A stretch of 64,000 nucleotides of DNA, taken from contig NZ_RSEB01000003.1 in assembly GCF_003933745.1 (NCBI RefSeq), positions 124,001-188,000 of the forward strand, written 5' to 3'. This DNA is from Glycomyces terrestris (GTDB lineage Bacteria > Actinomycetota > Actinomycetes > Mycobacteriales > Micromonosporaceae). Below the pieces are notes generated by a model. That model saw only the letters and a program-made list of their open reading frames with translations, was not told the origin of the DNA and made no database searches. A program made the translations under genes and the position numbers. The stretch's first letter is position 1. Each line of letters opens with the position of its first letter. This document shows, piece after piece, positions 18,417-28,308 of the stretch.

Positions 18417-20221
18417 TAGAACTCCTCATTCCTGTACGGAGAAGAAACGGATTCGGTGGGGATCTGCGGACCGGCGTCCGCGCGCTGCTGGCCCTGCTGG
18501 AACGCCGCCATGAGGCCGGGGTCGTGGCCCTGCTCGGAACCGCGCGACGACGGGACCGGGGCGTCCCGCAGCTGCGGCGCGAGGTGCGTCTGCTTGCTGC
18601 GCTTGGGCAGGGCGGGCCGCCCGTCCGGGCCCGCGGCCGGGGGGCCGCCGTGGCCGTTCGCGCGGGGGGACTCGATCGCCTGCATCTCCGCGGTCACCGG
18701 CAGGGCGCCGGTGTCGACCGAGACGGGCGTGTACGACGGCGCCGGGGCGTCCATGCGCGGCTGCGGCATCCCGTACGGGGCGTTGCCCGCCGAGGGCAGC
18801 GGGCGCAGCTGCACCGACGGCAGCTGCGGGGGCGTCTGGGCGCCCGGCTGGCGCACCGGCATCTGCGGGCTCGCGGCCGGCAGCTCCCGGGTCGGCTCCT
18901 TCGGCGGCGGCGTGTCCTCGCCGAGCAGCTCCTCGGGCACCACCAGGATCGCCTGGGTGCCGCCGAAGATGTTCGACTGCAACTGGACCGTGAGCGCGTG
19001 GCGGCGCGCCAGGGACGAGACGACGTACAGGCCGATGCGGCCGTCCGCGAGCAGCTCGTCCAGGTCGACCCGGTCCGGAGTCGCGAGCATCGTGTTGTAG
19101 CGGTTGCGCTCGTGGTTCTCCATGCCCAGGCCGCGGTCCTCGACCTCGACCGCCAGGCCCGTGCGCACGCGCTGGACCCGGATGAGCACCTGCGTGCCCG
19201 GCGCCGAGAACGTCGTCGCGTTCTCGACCAGCTCGGCCACCAGGTGGATGATGTCGGCGACCGCGTGGCCCTTGAGCGTGCCCTCGATGGGGCGCACCAG
19301 CTTCACGCGCGCGTACTGCTCCACCTCCGCGACCGCGGAGCGCAGGGCCTCGTACACGTTGACCGGGCGCGACCACTGGCGGTGCGAGGTCGCCCCGCCG
19401 AGGACCGCGAGGTTCTCGGCGTGGCGGCGGATGCGCGTCGCCAGGTGGTCGACCGAGAACAGGCCCTTGAGCAGGTCCGGGTCCTCGACCTGGTTCTCCA
19501 GCTCGTCCAGCTGCTCGATCTCCCGGTGGACGAGCGACTGGAGGCGGCGGGCCAGGTTCACGAAGATGCCGACGCGCGAGTGGACGTCGACCGCGTCGAT
19601 CGGGCCGGTGGCGGCCGTCGGCTGCGGGACCGGGGCGCCGGCCGGCACGGGCGGCTGGGCGGGGGCCTGGGGGGCGACCGGGCGCACGCCGCGGGCCGCG
19701 ACCGCCTCGGCGGCGGCGCGCAGGTGGCGGGCCTCGGAGGCGAGCAGGCGCAGGGCCTCCTCGGTCGAGGCCGCCCCGGCGCCGGGGTTCGGCAGGGGGA
19801 CCGACCAGCGCTGGTCCTGCGGGAGCTCGCGCTGGAGGTCGTCGAGGATCTGCCAGACCTTGTAATGCGTCTCCACAGTGGAGCGGCGCACGGCCTGGAC
19901 CTGGCGGCTGAGGTCGGCCTCCGCCTTCGAGGCGGCGCTCATCGCGAAGTACGCGACGACCGCGGCGAGGACGAGGGCGGAGCCGAGCACCGCCGGGACC
20001 ATCCAGGAAGGACGGTCGGAGCCGGTCGCGGCGAACATCGCCGCGACGCCCGCGCCGAGCACCGCGACCGCAGCGAGCGGCAGCAGTGCGAGACGCGTCA
20101 AGCGGGGTTTGAGTTCCACCGGGGCGCCGGCCTCTTCGCCGGTGAAGCCTTGGGGCGCAGGCCCGGAGGGTTGAAAGCTATGAGTTGTGGACCGAGGTGT
20201 TTCGGGCATCGCCATCCTCAC
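18416..20221 (-). CDS. Conservon sensor histidine kinase-like protein (CvnA-like)
   Basis: A 601-residue membrane protein. Two adjacent transmembrane helices (about residues 42-95, with TRLALLPLAAVAVLGAGVAAMFA) are followed by a coiled segment, a dimerisation helix with HREIEQLDELENQVEDPDLLKGLFSVDHLATRIRRHAENL, and a HATPase domain (ELVENATTFSAPGTQV, VEDRGLGM, GLYVVSSLARRHAL). The histidine phosphoacceptor environment is the divergent one typical of conservons. There is little extracellular domain, unlike sensor kinases with nitrate-sensing ectodomains. The tail of about 180 residues is Pro-rich and disordered. GTG 20221, ATG 20215 and ATG 20209 are all possible starts. Confidence 0.9.
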   Translation of the reverse strand: MRMAMPETPRSTTHSFQPSGPAPQGFTGEEAGAPVELKPRLTRLALLPLAAVAVLGAGVAAMFAATGSDRPSWMVPAVLGSALVLAAVVAYFAMSAASKAEADLSRQVQAVRRSTVETHYKVWQILDDLQRELPQDQRWSVPLPNPGAGAASTEEALRLLASEARHLRAAAEAVAARGVRPVAPQAPAQPPVPAGAPVPQPTAATGPIDAVDVHSRVGIFVNLARRLQSLVHREIEQLDELENQVEDPDLLKGLFSVDHLATRIRRHAENLAVLGGATSHRQWSRPVNVYEALRSAVAEVEQYARVKLVRPIEGTLKGHAVADIIHLVAELVENATTFSAPGTQVLIRVQRVRTGLAVEVEDRGLGMENHERNRYNTMLATPDRVDLDELLADGRIGLYVVSSLARRHALTVQLQSNIFGGTQAILVVPEELLGEDTPPPKEPTRELPAASPQMPVRQPGAQTPPQLPSVQLRPLPSAGNAPYGMPQPRMDAPAPSYTPVSVDTGALPVTAEMQAIESPRANGHGGPPAAGPDGRPALPKRSKQTHLAPQLRDAPVPSSRGSEQGHDPGLMAAFQQGQQRADAGPQIPTESVSSPYRNEEF

Positions 20222-20594
20222 GACACTGGCCTATCGGCTTCCGCGATACCGGGAAGTGACAAAGTCATTGCAGCAGAAGAGAAGGCATCGCCCCCACCGG
20301 CTGACTCGACAGAATGGTATCAGCGCTCAGTTCTCTGGATAGCACGGCGGCCCTGCGCCGTCAACCTGCCGATGCATTCTGCTGCAAGGGGGAAACAGGC
20401 CGTTCACAGTGGCGCTTCGGCAGCTCAGCCCTCATGCGGTGGCGGAGCGTGACCACCTCCGCAGGAGCCCGGTGCGATCACCCGTTCGGGAGGTTCGCCC
20501 GGAGATGCTCGCGAATGCGACAAACGACACTCCGGGACCGGACGGTCCCACCCCGTCCGATCCCGTTGCCTCCCAAGTCCGACGCGCTGGCTCG
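20222..20594. other. Intergenic region upstream of conservon operon
   Basis: A 373-bp gap between the conservon start and the tRNA-Leu gene. It must hold the conservon promoter, and no consensus pair stands out. Short open frames here show no family resemblance and no ribosome site. Confidence 0.4.
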
Positions 20595-20677
20595 TGCCCG
20601 AGACGGGACTTGAACCCGCAAGTCTCCCGACGGCCGGTTTTAAGCCGACTGTGTCTACCAGATTCCACCACTCGGGC
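20595..20677 (-). tRNA. tRNA-Leu (anticodon UAA)
   Basis: On the minus strand the 7-bp acceptor GCCCGAG pairs with CTCGGGC, followed by an A discriminator. The anticodon loop CTTAAAA gives UAA. A long variable arm (class II) precedes the T arm GCGGGTTCAAGTCCCGT. No CCA is encoded. Confidence 0.93.
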
Positions 20678-21192
20678 CCGTATGCTGCCACGCTATCGGC
20701 TCCGCGGCACCCGTGGATTCCGCGAGTTTAGGGGTATACCGCTTCTACCTGCGAAGACCGCCAAGTGTCAGCATCCCGACACTGGGTCTGTTTTCCCAGG
20801 TGATAGAACGGCCCCTTCACGCACCACCGTCCACAAGGTCCCACAATCGGCGACAGCAGCGCGGCATCGAACCCGGCCCCACTTGGGCTTTCAAACGCAC
20901 TCAGAGCGGACGCGCCGCACCACCCTGAAGTCTCCTTAGGACTCACATTCACCCCTCAGAGTGACGTCGCCCGCCCCACAACCTGACACAACTGAACTAC
21001 CGCAACACAAGCCACAAGAGAGAGGAAGGCGGTCCCGAAGCACTCATCAGCGAGGGGGCGGCGTCGGATTGGGGTGGGGAGGTCTATCGGATACCTGACA
21101 GACCGTCTTCCGTCCATTTCGGATCGGTGGTTGAGCGCCTCCTGCCACCATGGGGCGGCGTGTTCATTTCAACTCACAGCAAAGGTGGCGAA
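20678..21192. other. Gene-poor, less GC-rich stretch
   Basis: About 515 bp between tRNA-Leu and a small secreted protein. GC is visibly lower than in the flanking genes. I see no convincing coding frame. The promoter of the following gene and of the tRNA must lie here. Confidence 0.4.
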
Positions 21193-21555
21193 ATGCGAAG
21201 AGTTCTAGCGGCTTCGGCCATGGCCCTGATGATCGGGGCGGGGTGGGCCGCGCCCGCCTCCGCCGGGGCGGCCGAGACCGACCGGATCGTGCCGGCGGAC
21301 GCGTCCGAGAGCGTCGTCTGCCAGCTCGCCTTCACGCAGGACACCAAGGTCCGGGAGATCCCCTACGCGAACTCGACCGTGCTCGGCGAGATCCCGGCCG
21401 GGGAGTGGGCCGACGGGACCTGGTGCGTCCCGTTCACCACCGGGGGCAAGCACACGACCTGCGGGACCTGGTCGAACATCTGGGTCGCCGTCGACGTGGA
21501 CGACACCTGGGGCTTCGCGCACGTCGGCTGCCTGAGCGACTACTGGAGCCACTAG
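21193..21555 (+). CDS. Small secreted SH3-like protein
   Basis: A 120-residue exported protein. The signal peptide (MRRVLAASAMALMIGAGWAAPASAG) is followed by a ~90-residue domain with VREIPYANSTVLGEIPAGEWADGTWC and a C-terminal WGFAHVGCLSDYW. The R-x-P-x-x-x-S-x-x-x-G pattern resembles bacterial SH3 domains that bind wall or peptide ligands, here with four cysteines that could form two disulfides. I do not recognise a specific family. ATG 21193 is preceded by AAAGGTGG. It stands alone between a gene-poor stretch and a bidirectional terminator. Confidence 0.75.
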   Translation: MRRVLAASAMALMIGAGWAAPASAGAAETDRIVPADASESVVCQLAFTQDTKVREIPYANSTVLGEIPAGEWADGTWCVPFTTGGKHTTCGTWSNIWVAVDVDDTWGFAHVGCLSDYWSH

Positions 21556-21581
21556 GACGCGACGCCGAGCAGTGAACGGAA

Positions 21582-21612
21582 AGGGCCGCCCCGCGCGATG
21601 CGGGGCGGCCCT
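21582..21612. terminator. Bidirectional terminator between secreted protein and oppF
   Basis: A 13-bp perfect stem with a 5-nt loop (21582-21594, 21600-21612) between convergent genes. Confidence 0.7.
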
Positions 21613-21627
21613 GTCGCACGTCCGGAA

Positions 21628-22667
<1,040 letters not shown>

Positions 22668-22671
<4 letters not shown>

Positions 22672-23813
22672 TTGTCCTCCTCCTCGTGGAGCGCGGCGGC
22701 CTCGGCCTCGGCGGCTTCGACCTCCGCTTCGACCGACAGGTCGGTCGCGACGGGCGCGAAGACGTCGTCGGGGGCCTTGCCCTCGAGGCGGTCCGAGAAG
22801 TGGCAGGCGGCCACGTGGCCGGAGCCGTTGATGGGCAGCAGGTCCGGCTCGACCTCGGCGCAGATGTCCTGGTGCATGGGGCAGCGCGGACGGAACGGGC
22901 AGCCCGGGGCCAGGTTGAGCATCGACGGCGGCGTCCCGTGGATGGGCGTGAGCCGGTGCTCGCGGCTCTCGTCCATGCGCGGGAGCGAGCCGATCAGGCC
23001 CAGCGTGTAGGGCATGCGCGGCTGGTAGAAGATCTCGTCGACCGAGCCGTGCTCGACGGGGCGCCCGGCGTACATGACCAGGACCTCGTCGGTGTGCCCG
23101 GCGATGACGCCGAGGTCGTGCGTGATGAGGATCAGCGCGGCGTTGACCTCTTCGCGGGCCTTCTCCAGGGCCTCGAGGACCTGGGCCTGGACGGTCACGT
23201 CGAGGGCCGTGGTGGGCTCGTCGGCGATGATGACGTCCGGGTTGTTGGCCATGGCGATGGCGATGACGACGCGCTGGCGCATGCCGCCGGACAGCTCGTG
23301 CGGGTAGGCGTCGACCCGCTGCTGCGGGTTCGGGATGCCGACCGAGTCGAGCAGGTCGATGCAGCGCTTGCGCGCCTCGGCCTTGGAGATGTCCGAGTAG
23401 TGCGTGCGGATCGCCTCGGCGAGCTGGAACCCGACGGTGTAGACCGGGTTGAGGCTCGTGAGCGGGTCCTGGAAGATCATCGAGATCTTCTTGCCGCGGA
23501 TGCGGGACAGCTCGGCGTCGCCGAGGCCGAGGAGCTCGTCGCCCTCGAGCTTGGCGGAGCCGCTGATCTGGGCGGTCTTGGGCAGCAGGCCCATGATCGC
23601 CATCGAGGTGACCGACTTGCCCGAGCCCGACTCGCCGACGATGCCGAGGCTCTGGCCGCGGCGGAGCTCGTAGGAGACGCCGCGGACGGCGTGGACGAGC
23701 CCGTCGTCGGTCGGGAAGGAGACGGCCAGGTCCTTGACGGACAGGACGGTGTCGCCCTTCGCGCCGACGGCCCGGGACTTGTCCCCGTTGGTGGTGACCG
23801 AGATGTTCGACAT
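22668..23813 (-). CDS. oppD: Oligopeptide ABC transporter ATP-binding protein (OppD/DppD)
   Basis: A 381-residue ATPase with GESGSGKS (Walker A), [16 protein letters not shown] (signature), [12 protein letters not shown] (Walker B), the THDLGVI H-loop and the oligopeptide-specific tail [11 protein letters not shown]. The last ~40 residues form an acidic Glu/Ala extension ([21 protein letters not shown]), not usual in the family. The start lies 3 bp after the oppC stop. Confidence 0.93.
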
Positions 23814-23815
23814 GC

Positions 23816-24727
23816 CTATCGCCTCACCATCGTCTGTCGCGGGTCCATCGCGTCGCGCAGGCCGTCGCCGATGAAGTTGATCGTCAGCGCGATGAGGATG
23901 ATCATGACGCCCGGGATGTAGAACAGGTACCAGTGCTCGTTGAACGCCGACGCGCCGGCGGCGTCGATGAGGAGGCCGAGCGAGGTGTCGGGGCTCTGGA
24001 TGCCCAGGCCGAGGAACGACAGGGTCGTCTCGGAGAGGATGGCGAAGGCGATCTGGAGGGTCACGGACACGATGATGACGCTCATCGTGTTCGGGATCAG
24101 GTGCTTGGTGATGATGTGCCAGTCGGAGCCGCCCGCGCTGCGCGCGGCCTCGATGAACTCCTTCTCGCGCAGGGACAGCACCTCGGCGCGCACGGCGCGC
24201 GCGATCGAGGTCCAGCCGAACACGGCGAGGATGATGGCCATGTGGTACCAGCGCACCGAGGTGTCGATGGCGCCGGCGAGCGCACCGGTGATCACCAGGA
24301 ACGGGATCACGAACATGATGTCGAGGAAGCGCATCAGGATGGAGTCGACCCAGCCGCGGTAGAACCCGGCGACGGCGCCGTAGAGCGCGCCGATGACGGT
24401 GGAGCCGATGGCCACGACGAGCGCGACGTTCAGGGACTGCTTGGTCGCCTGCATCATCGCGCCGAGCATGTCGCGCCCGGCCTTGTCGGTGCCGAACGGG
24501 TGGTCGAGGCTCGGGGCGGCCCAGGACGGGATCTCCGAGTGGATCTTGTAGTCCCACTTCCACAGGAAGGGCCCGACGTACGCGAACAGCACGATGACCA
24601 GGAAGATCACGAGGCTGATGACGGCGGCGCGGTGCCGGAAGAAGCGGCGGGCCACCATCTCCCACTGGCCGCGTTCCTTGGTGTTGATGGCCTCGGCGTC
24701 GAGGCGCGGGGCAGCGGTGTTACTCAT
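23816..24727 (-). CDS. oppC: Oligopeptide ABC transporter permease (OppC/DppC)
   Basis: A 303-residue permease with six transmembrane helices. A cytoplasmic N-terminus leads into helix 1 ([21 protein letters not shown]). The [10 protein letters not shown] loop and the EAA motif ([24 protein letters not shown]) contact the ATPases. The start overlaps the oppB stop by 8 bp. Confidence 0.93.
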   Translation of the reverse strand: MSNTAAPRLDAEAINTKERGQWEMVARRFFRHRAAVISLVIFLVIVLFAYVGPFLWKWDYKIHSEIPSWAAPSLDHPFGTDKAGRDMLGAMMQATKQSLNVALVVAIGSTVIGALYGAVAGFYRGWVDSILMRFLDIMFVIPFLVITGALAGAIDTSVRWYHMAIILAVFGWTSIARAVRAEVLSLREKEFIEAARSAGGSDWHIITKHLIPNTMSVIIVSVTLQIAFAILSETTLSFLGLGIQSPDTSLGLLIDAAGASAFNEHWYLFYIPGVMIILIALTINFIGDGLRDAMDPRQTMVRR

Positions 24728-25745
24728 AGCGGATCCTCGGGTCGAGCACGCCGTACAGGATGTCGGAGACCAGGACGCCGACCAGGACGACGATGCCGGA
24801 GATGAGCACGTAGGCCATGACGGCGAAGGTGTCGCCGGCGTTGATCGCCTCGAGCGAGTACACGCCCAGGCCCCGCCAGCCGAAGATGGTCTCGGTGACC
24901 ATCGCGCCGCCCATGGCCCCGGAGAGGGCGAGGGGGGCGAAGGTGGCGACCGGGATGAGCGCGGTCCGCAGGGCGTGGCGCCGCATGACGGTGCCGTTGC
25001 GGACGCCCTTGGCCCGGGCGAGGCGCACGTAGTCGGAGTTCATGACCTCGAGCATGCTGGCGCGCTGGTAGCGCGAGATCGCGGCGTAGCCGCCGAGCAT
25101 GAGCACCAGGGTGGGCACGATGAGGTAGGGCAGGGAGTCGACGAAGACCTCCCAGCCGTTGCCCTGGAAGCCCGTGGTCCCGGACCCGTAGGTCTGGAAG
25201 ACGGTGGAGCCGATGATCTTGTTGAGCTGGACGGCGCCCTCCTTGAAGAGGGAGCCGAGCCAGAAGACCGGCATGGCCAGGAACAGGAAGCCGAGGAACG
25301 TCAGGACGTAGTCGGTCCTCGAATACTGTTTGACCGCGCTGACGACACCGGCGAGAATGGCGATGGCGATGGACGCGATGGTGGCGAACAGGACCAGCCG
25401 GAGGGTGATCCAGAAGCGCGAGGAGATCTCGTCGCCGATGGGCAGGGCGGTGCCCTCGATGGAGGGGCCCCACTTGCCCTGGAGGAGGCCGATGTCGCCG
25501 TTGGTGTCACCGAAGCCGGTGAGCCAGATCCAGTAGCGCTCGGGAACGGATCGGTCGTAGTACCACTGCGCCTCGAGGGCGTCGATGGTCGACTGGGGTA
25601 CCGGCTCGCCGGTGGACTGCTCGAGCTCGAAGACCCTGTCCTGCACCGGGTCGTTCGACAAGTCGACCAGGGCGAAACACAGGATGGTGGCCCCCAGCAG
25701 CACCGGGATCATCATCAGGGTGCGCCGGATTATGAATACAACCAT
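24720..25745 (-). CDS. oppB: Oligopeptide ABC transporter permease (OppB/DppB)
   Basis: A 341-residue permease. Helix 1 is FIIRRTLMMIPVLLGATILCFALV. A periplasmic insert between helices 1 and 2 (about 80 residues) precedes the membrane core, and the EAA loop reads YVRLARAKGVRNGTVMRRHALR. The insert is typical of OppB, though this one is somewhat long. It is the first permease gene, 305 bp after the binding-protein gene that ends at 26051. Confidence 0.92.
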   Translation of the reverse strand: MVVFIIRRTLMMIPVLLGATILCFALVDLSNDPVQDRVFELEQSTGEPVPQSTIDALEAQWYYDRSVPERYWIWLTGFGDTNGDIGLLQGKWGPSIEGTALPIGDEISSRFWITLRLVLFATIASIAIAILAGVVSAVKQYSRTDYVLTFLGFLFLAMPVFWLGSLFKEGAVQLNKIIGSTVFQTYGSGTTGFQGNGWEVFVDSLPYLIVPTLVLMLGGYAAISRYQRASMLEVMNSDYVRLARAKGVRNGTVMRRHALRTALIPVATFAPLALSGAMGGAMVTETIFGWRGLGVYSLEAINAGDTFAVMAYVLISGIVVLVGVLVSDILYGVLDPRIRYE

Positions 25746-25982
25746 AATGCCTCGTTAACGGTTTCTCTGCTGTGGACCGGTCCGCCTGCCGACCGGCCCC
25801 GCCGCGCTCCCGCGCGGCCCTTCACTGGGCTCACTGACTCCCCATTCTGCGGCCCCGGGTTCTCGCGGGCCCTGCCTGTGAGCGATTGGCACTCTCTTTG
25901 GATCACTGCTTCCCGCCGGGCGGCCGGCGCGCTGCCTGCTGCGCGCCGGACCGCCGGTCAGGAGTGGGCGACTTGCGGGTAA

Positions 25983-26018
25983 CTACTCCTCAGTGTCAGC
26001 CACACCCCATTCTGCAAG
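25983..26018 (-). pseudogene. Remnant of a solute-binding-protein 3' end
   Basis: Reading LAEWGVADTEE-stop on the minus strand, this short piece repeats the last residues of the binding protein that ends 33 bp upstream (IAEWGVADSEA-stop). Similarity is at both protein and DNA level, with only a few mismatches in about 30 nt. It is either a leftover of another paralogue lost by deletion or a small tandem duplication. Confidence 0.5.
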
Positions 26019-26028
26019 CCTTTGCAGA
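26011..26028 (-). promoter_or_regulatory. Hairpin between binding-protein gene and oppB
   Basis: A 7-bp perfect stem TCTGCAA/TTGCAGA with a 4-nt loop, flanked by CCCC and GGGG that can extend it. It could lower readthrough from the highly needed binding protein into the permease genes. The remainder of the 305-bp gap holds no gene apart from the remnant listed. Confidence 0.45.
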
Positions 26029-26050
26029 GATACGGGGGGTGTCAGGCAGT

Positions 26051-27790
26051 CTATGCCTCACTGTCTGCTACACCCCACTCTGCAATGTTGTAGGCGGCTC
26101 GTTGCTGGGAAGCCCAATTGTCCCGGACGTTGACCAACCTATCGGAGACCATCACCATCACGGGTGCGTCCACGATCGGGAGGACGTAGGCGTCCTCGAT
26201 GACGCGCTTCACGGCCTCGTTGGCGCGCGCGGCGGCCTCGTCCATGTCCAGGGTGCCGTTGATCTCCTCGATGAGCGCGTCCAGGTCCGGGTCTTCGAGG
26301 TGGCCGTAGTTCGAGCCGGACTCGGAGTTCCAGTACTGGGCCGCGGAGCCGACGAACAGCGGGTCGGAGCTCCAGCCGAAGTTGATCATGTCGAAGTCGC
26401 CCTCGGCGAGGACCTCGCCGAGGCCGTCGGCCGGGATGGCGCGCAGCTCGACCTGGATGCCGAGGTCGGAGAGGGTGGCCGCGGTGAGCTCGCCGGTGAT
26501 CTTGCGGGACTCGCGGGTCTCGAGGTAGCGGAAGTCGAGCTCGACCTCCTCGCCGTCGGGGGTGAGGAGGTTCCCGTCGCCGTCCCACGTGTAGTCGGCG
26601 GCCTCGAGGGTCGCCTTGGCCATCTCGATGTCGCCGGTGCCCTGGCCGGTCGCGGTCAGGAAGTCCTGGTAGTACTCCGAGCCGTTGCGGAAGAGGTGGT
26701 TGTTCTTCCGCTCGATGTCGGACTGCACGAACGCGTAGGTGCGGTCGATGATGTTCTCCAGGTCGATCGCCTGGAACACGGCCGTGCGCAGCTCGATGTC
26801 GGAGAGGAACTCGTTGCGGGTGTTGAGGTCGATGTGCTCCCAGTTGGGGCCGCCGGCGACCGAGTAGGAGACGCCGTCGGCGGTCTCGAGCTGGGAGATG
26901 GCCTCGGAGGTGGCCGAGAACGGCGAGGCGCCGTCGATCTCGCCGTTGCGCAGCGAGGTGACGATGTTCTCCAGGCCCTCGATGACGCGGAAGGTGAGCT
27001 TGTCGAGGGTGACCTCGGTGTCGCCGGCCCAGTCCTCGTTCGGCTCGTAGATGACGTACTCGCCCATGGCGGCGTCGGCGACCTTGTAGGGGCCGGTGGT
27101 CCAGGTGGGGGCGGTCTCGGAGAAGTACGCCTCGGCCGCGGCCATGTCCGCGGGGTCGTTCCGCCAGTCGAAGCCCTGCTCGTCGGCGATGTGGGAGGGG
27201 AGGGAGAGGACTTCCTCGAACTTCCACTCGGCGGAGTGGTAGGACTCGACGTACGTGACGGTGACCGTGCCGCCGTCGCCTTCGATGGAGGCGACCTGGG
27301 AGCCGTAGGTGGTGTTGGCCGGGGTGCAGCCGGCGCACAGGTCCTCGTTCCCCGAGCGGGCGTACCAGTGGTAGATGAAGTCGTCGACGCTGATCTCGGT
27401 GCCGTCGCCCCAGTTCGCGCCCTCCTTGAGGGTGTACTCGACGGTCACCGGGCTCTCGCTCACGAGCTCGGGCTCGGCGGCGAAGAGGCCCTCGTTGACG
27501 ATGAACTCGCCGTTCTGGTCGAACTGGCCGGTGTACGGCCACATGCCGGCGAGCGCCACGCTCACGTACGCGTTGTTGCCGTCCGCCGTGTTCTGGTTCC
27601 AGCTGCTCCATCCGGCGTCGATGGCCCACGTGATCTCGCCGCCGTCCGCGCGCTGACCCGAGTTGCAGGTCGCGGCGTCGGTGATGCAGTCGTCCAGGCT
27701 GGACGAGGCCGCACTCCCGCCACCGCAGCCCGCCAAGGCCAGGGTGGTGCAGGCGAAGGCGGCGACGGCCGCCATGTGGTGTCGCTTCAT
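26051..27790 (-). CDS. Peptide ABC transporter substrate-binding lipoprotein 1
   Basis: A 579-residue family 5 solute-binding protein. The lipobox is LAGC (signal MAAVAAFACTTLALAGC), so it is anchored to the outer face of the membrane. Next come a short Ser-rich linker, CNSGQRADGGEITWAID, the paralogue signature WSSWNQNT, and the typical SBP_bac_5 domain (VEYTLKEGANWGDGTEISVDDFIY, LDKLTFRVIEG). It lies directly upstream of oppBCDF and is the likely cognate receptor. Its closest neighbour in this array is the fifth paralogue (34170-35915), which shares CNSGQRADGGEITW and the C-terminal DNWASQQRA segment. ATG 27790 has AGAGGA upstream. Confidence 0.93.
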   Translation of the reverse strand: MKRHHMAAVAAFACTTLALAGCGGGSAASSSLDDCITDAATCNSGQRADGGEITWAIDAGWSSWNQNTADGNNAYVSVALAGMWPYTGQFDQNGEFIVNEGLFAAEPELVSESPVTVEYTLKEGANWGDGTEISVDDFIYHWYARSGNEDLCAGCTPANTTYGSQVASIEGDGGTVTVTYVESYHSAEWKFEEVLSLPSHIADEQGFDWRNDPADMAAAEAYFSETAPTWTTGPYKVADAAMGEYVIYEPNEDWAGDTEVTLDKLTFRVIEGLENIVTSLRNGEIDGASPFSATSEAISQLETADGVSYSVAGGPNWEHIDLNTRNEFLSDIELRTAVFQAIDLENIIDRTYAFVQSDIERKNNHLFRNGSEYYQDFLTATGQGTGDIEMAKATLEAADYTWDGDGNLLTPDGEEVELDFRYLETRESRKITGELTAATLSDLGIQVELRAIPADGLGEVLAEGDFDMINFGWSSDPLFVGSAAQYWNSESGSNYGHLEDPDLDALIEEINGTLDMDEAAARANEAVKRVIEDAYVLPIVDAPVMVMVSDRLVNVRDNWASQQRAAYNIAEWGVADSEA

Positions 27791-27965
27791 GGTTCCTCTC
27801 GTGGGTGTGCGCCGCCGGACCGGACGGCGGGGAGGGCACCGTGGGGGGCGGTGTGCCTGCCGGGCCGAGTCGCCGCCTGGGGCCGGTGGAGGCTCCGTGT
27901 TCCGGTCGTGCCTTGCGAGCAGGGCCGGGGCGGCGGTCGGGTGACGCGAGGTACAGCCTTCCACG

Positions 27966-27981
27966 GGAAACGCGGGTTTCC
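27966..27981. promoter_or_regulatory. GGAAAC-N4-GTTTCC palindrome upstream of binding protein 1
   Basis: A 16-bp interrupted palindrome about 180 bp before the start of binding protein 1. A wider inverted pair, GGAATGA and TCATTCC, lies next to it around 27995-28035. They look like regulator sites, but no promoter can be fixed relative to them. Confidence 0.3.
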
Positions 27982-28260
27982 AGCGGCCGAACCAGGAATG
28001 AGCTTCGTTCGTTATGTTCCCGTGATGTTCATTCCCTGAATGGCTGCGAAAGGTGGGATTTTCACAGCCTGCCTGGGAAAACCCGTCGCGACAGTGGAAC
28101 GGGTCGGCCCGGCGGGCGCGGTCGCGGGTGTTGGAGGAGTTCGGGTCGCGGGGTGCGGGAGGGCGGCGGTGCCGCCGGCGGCGCAGCGCCGGCGAGGTCC
28201 GCCCGGGGCGCTCCGTCACCGGGGGGCCACCCGGCCGGATTCGCGCCAGAAACCAGACGA

Positions 28261-28291
28261 GCGGCGGAGCCCCCGAGGAGGGCTCCGCCGC
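28261..28291 (-). terminator. Terminator after binding protein 2
   Basis: A 12-bp perfect stem (28261-28272, 28280-28291), 17 nt after the stop codon, with no U-tract. The 518-bp gap from 27791 to 28308 contains this, the palindrome listed and no gene. Confidence 0.6.
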
Positions 28292-28308
28292 CAGGGCTCA
28301 GCGAACCC

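Noticed and set aside
20840-20920. A degenerate tRNA-like segment (GAACCCGG and a TTTGAAA loop-like stretch).
   Set aside because: No acceptor stem or D arm can be paired, and the similarity is too short.
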